Below, in pieces: positions 58,653-64,000 of a DNA stretch of 64,000 nucleotides. Position 1 is the first letter of the stretch; each line of letters starts with the position of its first letter. A program made the translations under genes and the position numbers. Source of the DNA: Eleusine coracana subsp. coracana (Eukaryota > Streptophyta > Magnoliopsida > Poales > Poaceae). Under the pieces are notes generated by a model, which saw only the letters and a program-made list of their open reading frames with translations, was not told where the DNA came from and did not search any database. The DNA lies in assembly GCA_032690845.1 (NCBI GenBank), contig CM064420.1, positions 66,390,707-66,454,706 of the forward strand, written 5' to 3'.

Positions 58653-60848
58653 ATGTCAGAGAAAGGGAAAGGGACATCTGGAGAGTTGGAGTCTCCTACA
58701 GACTTCAATGATTGCATCTCCAAGGCTGAGCTCACGAAGCTTCTTGCGGACCAGCGTACATTCATGGAAACGAAGTTTGTCGATTTGATGGGTCACATCA
58801 ACACTGTTGTCCACCGCATTGAGGATGTTGAACGACGACCTCCACCTCAACGAGCTGCTACTGATGATGATTTTGACCGTGATGCAGACCGTCTTCACCG
58901 CAATCGACACGGTATGGGAGGTAATAACAATCGTGGTAATACTGATACTTTTGTTAAGCCCAAATTTAACATACCACCTTTTGCTGGTAGTGCTAACCCT
59001 GAAGCATACTTAGATTGAGAACTTGCTGTTAAACAGAAATTTAATTCTCATTTAGTTCCTGCTGAGCATAGAGTTAGACTTGCTACTATTGAGTTTACAG
59101 GTTTTACTCTCTTTTGGTGGAATGATCTTTGCAATACTAATACTGCTATACCTGCCACTTGGCCTGTTTTGAAACAACGCATGAAATCTCGTTTTGTTCC
59201 TCCTTATTACCAACATGATTTATGTTTGAAATTACAATCTTTAACACAAGGTAGTAAAACAGTAGAGGAATATTATCAAGAATTACTTATTGGTTTAGCA
59301 CGTTGTGATATACATGAAGATGATCTTGAAACTAGTGCTAGATTTTTTGGTGGTTTGAACCGTGATATCCAGAATATTGTTGACTATAAAGAGTGGAATA
59401 GGTTCAGCCAATTGTATCATATTGCTCTTAAGGCTGAACAAGAAGTACATGGACGCCTTCCACAACAATCTTGCAGGTCCAACACTGAGCAATATCTCCA
59501 GCAACGCACTGGAGTAGAGAACTTGAAGAGTCATGTTGCTAAGACACCAACAACAACTTTTCCACTTGCGCCTACTTCTGCAGCGTAATCGTCTAGTGTG
59601 CAGCACCAACACCAGAAGAAGGTTACTACTTCCAGTACTAGGAGTGGCTCCTCCACCACCATTATTTACCACCGCTGCAAGGGCATGGGACATGTCATGA
59701 AGGATTACCCTAGTCGTCGTGCTTTCATCGCTACCGCTGATGGGTATGAAAGTTCTAGTGATGTTGAAGATGAATTTGCTCGTATGCCTAACCTTGTTGC
59801 AGATTCGACGGAGGAGCAGGAGACTACCGCAATTGATTCTATTGCTGCCACCGCGGGCTTTCCTAGCCTCATTGTACAGCGTGTGTTAACCACTCGGGTG
59901 GGACAAGAGGAAGAACAACAACGCAACAATTTATTCTACATGTACCTCATTGTTACGGACCATCATGTTCTCACCATCATTGATACTAGGAGCTGTAACA
60001 ACTTGGTAAGTTCTGATTTGGTAAGCAAACTTAGCTTGACCACGCATGCACTATATCAGCCCTACCACATCAAATGGTTCAACAATAGTGGTACGGCACA
60101 GGTAACTCAATCAACACGCATACACTTTTCAGTAGGTTCTTATCAAGACTTTGCTGATTTTCATGTTGTACCTATGCAAGCATGTTCGCTTTTATTAGGC
60201 CGTCCATGTGAATATGATACGGATGCTGCCCATCATGGTAGAACAAATACATATACATTCGTGCATAATGACAGGAATATTACTTTGCGTCCGTTATTAT
60301 CTACTAATATTAGAAATTATTTTAAACTGCTTGCTGAAAATACTGAGAATAAACATGATAACAAACAACTTTCTGATGTTAAACATAAGGCTATTCAGTT
60401 AAAGGGAGGTGCTTTTCTTGCTATGACATCTACTGTTACTGATCTTTGTGATAATCATGATGCACCTTGCTATACTATCCTTTGTCATGATATATCTTCT
60501 ATCGATGGTCATGTATCTTGTACTTTGCATTCTGCTAGTACTAACATTTTGCAGGAGATTGATGCTGAGATGGAGTCGAGGGCGACTCCAGTTCAAGAAG
60601 GGGAGGATGATGAGGACATCACCATGCTGGATACGCGCATATCATGGCCTTCCACAAGTTACAAGTCGTCACCAACTCGGTCGCCGCGTTCATCTCGGAT
60701 TCAGCCGACACCCCTTCACGGTTTTGATGATATCTCCCACATCCGACGTCCAAACGAGACGTTCTTTGATGCGTTGGAAAGGGGACGCCGCCGCCGTCGT
60801 TTTGGTTCTGGTCCTAGCTCCAAAAGGGTCGTGAGTCATAATATATAA
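58653..60848 (+). pseudogene. Gag-protease polyprotein of the non-autonomous gypsy-type element
   Basis: One continuous frame of 731 codons runs from ATG 58653 to TAA 60848, broken only by TGA 59016-59018 (Trp position in EAYLDW-like context) and TAA 59586-59588. In order: a coiled-coil-like N-terminus (ELTKLLADQRTFMETKFVD); the retrotransposon gag domain (KPKFNIPPFAGSANPEAYLD, FTLFWWNDLC, QGSKTVEEYYQELLIGLARC, ARFFGGLNRDIQNIV); a degenerate zinc knuckle (CKGMGHVMKDYPSR, one Cys lost); and a pepsin-like retroviral protease region with IDTRSCNNLVSS, where active enzymes have DTG or DSG, so the Gly is replaced by Arg. It ends with an Arg/Ser-rich tail that reads through the polypurine tract into the 3' LTR. 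Confidence 0.85.
60594..60607 (+). other. Polypurine tract of the gypsy-type element
   Basis: A purine run of the form 'agaaggggagga' lies directly before the TGATGAGG start of the 3' LTR. It is the plus-strand primer site, and here it is also coding sequence. Confidence 0.75.
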
Positions 60849-61366
60849 CCATGACAAGGTGCTGTACCACCTATTTTGGGCCAATTTGGCCATGTATCGT
60901 GTCGGGCCTTAAGCCCATGTTGTGGGCGCCCCCTCTGGTCGCCCCCAACCCTAGGACGTCTTTGTTTACTACATAAACTCAGTAGACACCGTCTTTTAGT
61001 TTTTGGTTTTGTTTAGTTCAGTTTTCCAGAGAGAAAATTGATTGAATTTAACTGTGGCGACAAGTCCTTTTACAGTAATCCAGGGCCCCTGTTCTTGTTC
61101 TACACCACTGTGGCGATTAGTCCTTTTGTGATCAGAGTTTGAACCTTTTCTTGTGATTCGCTTCATCCATATTTGCAATTTCAGATTACGTGTTTATCCT
61201 CTCTTGCTTATGTTCTCGATTTCGCTTGCAGGAACAATCAAGTTGTGCTTGGTGTAACGGTTACGGGGTTGGATCGTGTCTGATTCAAGCCGGGTCGTCG
61301 ACGCCGAGTTCCCCAAATTTGAGTTTATCCCCTTACCTCTCGGAAGATCGGACCATATCTACATCA
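60608..61366 (+). repeat. 3' LTR of the gypsy-type element
   Basis: 759 bp, colinear with the 5' LTR but with several dozen visible substitutions and small indels. The gag-protease frame ends inside it, at 60848. Confidence 0.88.
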
Positions 61367-64000
61367 CTCCTCCTGCTAGCGTGAAGACATATCCAGAAGT
61401 TGACTTCCTTTCATCTTCATCACCAGCAAAGTCAGCATCAGTGTAGCACTCAATCTCAAGATTATCTGATCTCTTATATATGACCATGTAATCTTTGGTG
61501 CATTGGCAATATCTTAATGCCTTCTTGACACCTAACCAGTAAGCGCATCCTGGATTAGACTGATATCTGCTAAGTACTCTGGTTACAAATGCCAAGTCTA
61601 GACGCGTATAGACTTGTGCATACATCAAGCTTCCAATAGCTGATGCATAGGGAACGTTCTCCATTTTCTTTCTTTCTAAGTCATTCTTAGGGCACTGACT
61701 TCCATTTAACTTATCGCCCTTTTGAATCAGAACAGGTGATGTGTTGCACTTATCTAACTTATATCTCTTAAGCATTTTCTCAATGTAAGCTTTCTGAGAT
61801 AATCCTAGTATTCCTTGGGCTCTATCTCAGTGTATCTCAATGCCAAGTACATACGAGGCTTCATCGAGATCCTTCATATCAAAGTGAGATGATAGAAAAT
61901 TCTTAGTCTCATACAACATATTCTTATCATTGCATGCTAATAGTATGTCATCCACATAAAGTACTCGAATTATCAATTTTCCACCCTTTTCCTTAATGTA
62001 GATGCATTTATCTACATCATTCTCCCTAAATCCGAATCTCTTAATTACTTCATCGAATTTAAGGTTCCACTATTTGGATGCTTGCTTAAGTCGATAAATG
62101 GATTTTCTTAATCTACATCCCATATGTTCCTTACCCTTATAGCAAAACCTTCTGGTTGAGCCATATAAATAGTCTCATCTATGTTTTCATTAAGGAATGT
62201 AGTCTTAACATCCATCTGATGTAACTCCATATCAAAATGAGCTACAAGTGCCATGACTACTCTTAAAGAATCTTTTGTAGACATAGGAGCAAAAGTCTCA
62301 TTATAATCAACCCCTTTAGCTACCAGTCTTGCTTTAAATCTTTGACCTTCCCTTTGAAATCACGTTTAGTCTTGTAGACCCATTTACAACCTACTGTTTT
62401 GACTCCATTAGGAATTTCTACTAAATCCCAAACCTGATTAGAACTCATAGACTTAAGCTCTTCTTTCATGGCTTCAATTCATTTAGTTGAATTTTCACTT
62501 TCAACTGCACTCTAAAATTGACAGGGTCTTTTATTTTCCCGTCATCATACTGATCCTCACTTAAATATGTCTCATAAATGTCAAGAAGCGCCCGTCTCCT
62601 TTCCCGATGTGAGCGTCTTATTGGTTTGTTCACAATCAGTTCAGGGTCAGGCTGAGGCTGATCTTCTGGCACAGGTTCCTCCTGAGATGGAACTTGTGCA
62701 TCAGTGTCTGGTGCATGAGCCCCAGTAGGCAGTACCTGTACCCGAGCGGCTGCTACAGTGCTGCTTGGTTGAGGAATAATTGGCGGTACAAACTGATATA
62801 CCTCCGTAGGCTCTAGAAAATCCGGAGATGGAAGATCAACCCATAATTCTTCGAGACTTATATCCCTCTTAGCAGAGCTTCCATTGGTTCCTGAGTCCTA
62901 TAGAAACACAACCTGTCTTATCTCAACAAACTTAGTAGAGCTACCAAGACAGTAGAATCAGTATCCCTTTGACTTATCTGGGTATCTGATAAAGTGATAG
63001 CTCACTGTCTTAAAATCAAGTTTCTTATGTTGTGGATCAAATAGCTTAGCCTCAGCGGGACAACGCCACACCTTTAAATAATTTAGTGACAGTTTCCTCC
63101 CATTCCACAGCTCAAACGGTGTCTTGGGAACTAACTTAGATGGAACCCGATTAAGAATATGAGCAGCTATTTTTAATGCTTCCAACCACAGCTCAATAGG
63201 CAAATTAGAATGGTTGAGCATGCTACGCACCATATCTAATAACGTGCAATTACGCCGCTCAGCAACTCCATTTTGCTATGGTCCTCCTGGCATGGAGTAG
63301 TGCACTCTTATGCCATTTTCTTCTAAATACTTAGCAAACGGTCCCTTAATTTGACCATATGTTGCATGTTTCCCGTAATATTCTCCCCCATGATCTGATC
63401 TTACTATTTTAATGGAAGCGTTATGTTGTTTCTCAACTTCCAACTTATAAATCTTAAATATTTCTAGCGCATCTGAACGCTTCTTAATGGGGTAGATATA
63501 TCCATAACGAGAATAATCATCAGTAAATGTTATAAAAGAATCATAGCCATCTACTGACGTTACTAAAAGTGGGCCACAAATATCTGTGTGAATTATTTCT
63601 AAAACGTCCGAACTCCTAGTAGCTCCTTTCTTAATTGTCTTAGTGTATTTTTCCTTAATGCAGTATATGCATTGCTCTGAATCAGAGAAGTCTAATTCAT
63701 AAAGTATTTCATCTTTAATGAGACATTCTATTCTTCCCCTCGAAATGTGACTGAGGTGACAATGCCACAATTTCGAAGAAGTCTCATCATCACGCTTACA
63801 CTTATGTGAAATATTAGAATCATTCATCATAGAATCATCAAGAGAGAGCATATAAAGTTTGCCTTGCCTAACCGCAAGACCGACATTTATTGAATTAAAA
63901 TTAATAACACACTTATTGTTGCCAAACTCACAAACATGTCCCGAATCATCTAAGGCTGATACCGAAATTAAGTTTCTCTTTAAACTAGGAACATAAAGAA

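Larger units (their letters stand above)
56756..61366 (+). mobile_element. Non-autonomous gypsy-type LTR retrotransposon (gag-protease only), nested in copia RNase H
   Basis: Two LTRs (56756-57516, 60608-61366) start TGATGAGGAC and end CATCA. A primer-binding site, TGGTATCAGA, complementary to initiator-Met tRNA, is at 57519-57528. A polypurine tract, 'aagaaggggagga', is immediately upstream of the 3' LTR. The internal 3.1 kb has a gag-protease frame but no reverse transcriptase, RNase H or integrase, so it must borrow enzymes from a related autonomous gypsy element. The flanks CTCCC (56751-56755) and CTCCT (61367-61371) are a one-mismatch 5-bp target duplication, and the two halves of the copia RNase H meet exactly there. 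The LTRs differ at many positions, so the insertion is not very recent. Confidence 0.88.
55630..64000 (-). mobile_element. Ty1/copia LTR retrotransposon, partial (runs off the window end)
   Basis: Read on the minus strand from 64000 down, the pol order is copia-type: gag pre-integrase (LWHCHLSHISRGRIECLI, about 63765); integrase core with HTDICGPL, FTDDYSRYGYIY and VRSDHGGEY; then PSKLVPKTPFELWNG. The RT lies at 62450-61400 with YVDD near 61945-61960 and PYASAIGSLMYAQVYTRLDL. RNase H (CYTDADFAGDEDERKSTSGY) is split by a nested element, and its second half (AEFVSCYYATGQVVWLKSF; IYCDNQSAV; KHIDLKYH) is at 56702-56361. A polypurine tract (about 56151-56162, minus) precedes the LTR. Decay includes TAG at 63276-63278 in place of Gln in the PQQNGVAERRN box, and several shifts in the RT. 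The 5' LTR, primer site and gag lie beyond the window. Confidence 0.9.

Overview
This window is nuclear DNA from a flowering plant, almost certainly a grass. GT-AG introns run throughout. The coding exons are GC-rich, glycine- and alanine-rich in the way typical of cereals (for example the GH9 glucanase and the dynein light chain), and the spacers are AT-rich. Nested transposons (LINEs, copia and gypsy LTR elements, hAT, a Pack-MULE, MITE-like foldbacks) fill the spacers. A panicoid grass is plausible, but the sequence does not settle this. Nothing prokaryotic is present.

Left part (1-20 kb). The 3' end of a decayed dynein-light-chain duplicate lies at 1-530. A plus-strand multi-exon gene follows (about 3.1-8.0 kb) for a tandem trypsin-like-fold protein. 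It lacks the expected active-site Ser context, carries three disabling lesions, and has a LINE in one intron whose target-site duplication re-created the 3' splice site. On the minus strand at 8690-16412 lies a complete RNA polymerase II second-largest subunit gene (NRPB2, 25 coding exons, 1229 residues; every exon junction reconciles). A 0.7 kb foldback element separates it from an intact two-exon dynein-light-chain gene (18165-19800, minus).

Middle part (20-41 kb). A single-exon DUF1618-like reading frame carries one Trp-to-stop change. Next come a hAT-like MITE expanded by an AT microsatellite and a retroposed insertion with a 14-15 bp target duplication. An intact four-exon secreted GH9 endoglucanase (26710-29443, plus) and a two-exon uncharacterised plant gene (30746-31368, minus) follow. 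Then come a single-exon calmodulin-like gene (34136-34696, minus), a LINE fragment (RT, zf-RVT, RNase H), a truncated duplicate of the calmodulin-like gene, and a UGT85-type glycosyltransferase pseudogene.

Right part (41-64 kb). After an AT-rich spacer holding a diverged direct repeat of about 1.3-1.5 kb, the window is essentially a transposon nest. A decayed zinc-knuckle ORF1 (LINE/gag-like) lies with a Pack-MULE between its pieces (9-bp TSD; it carries a BOI-type RING gene fragment) and a hAT element inside it (8-bp TSD; transposase broken by one stop). A copia element on the minus strand runs off the end of the window. Its RNase H domain is split by a non-autonomous gypsy-type element (gag-protease only) whose reading frame continues into its own LTR.

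The host genes do not form a pathway. Three (NRPB2, dynein light chain, GH9) look functional, the calmodulin-like and 31-kb genes look intact, and the protease-like, DUF1618-like and UGT genes look disabled.
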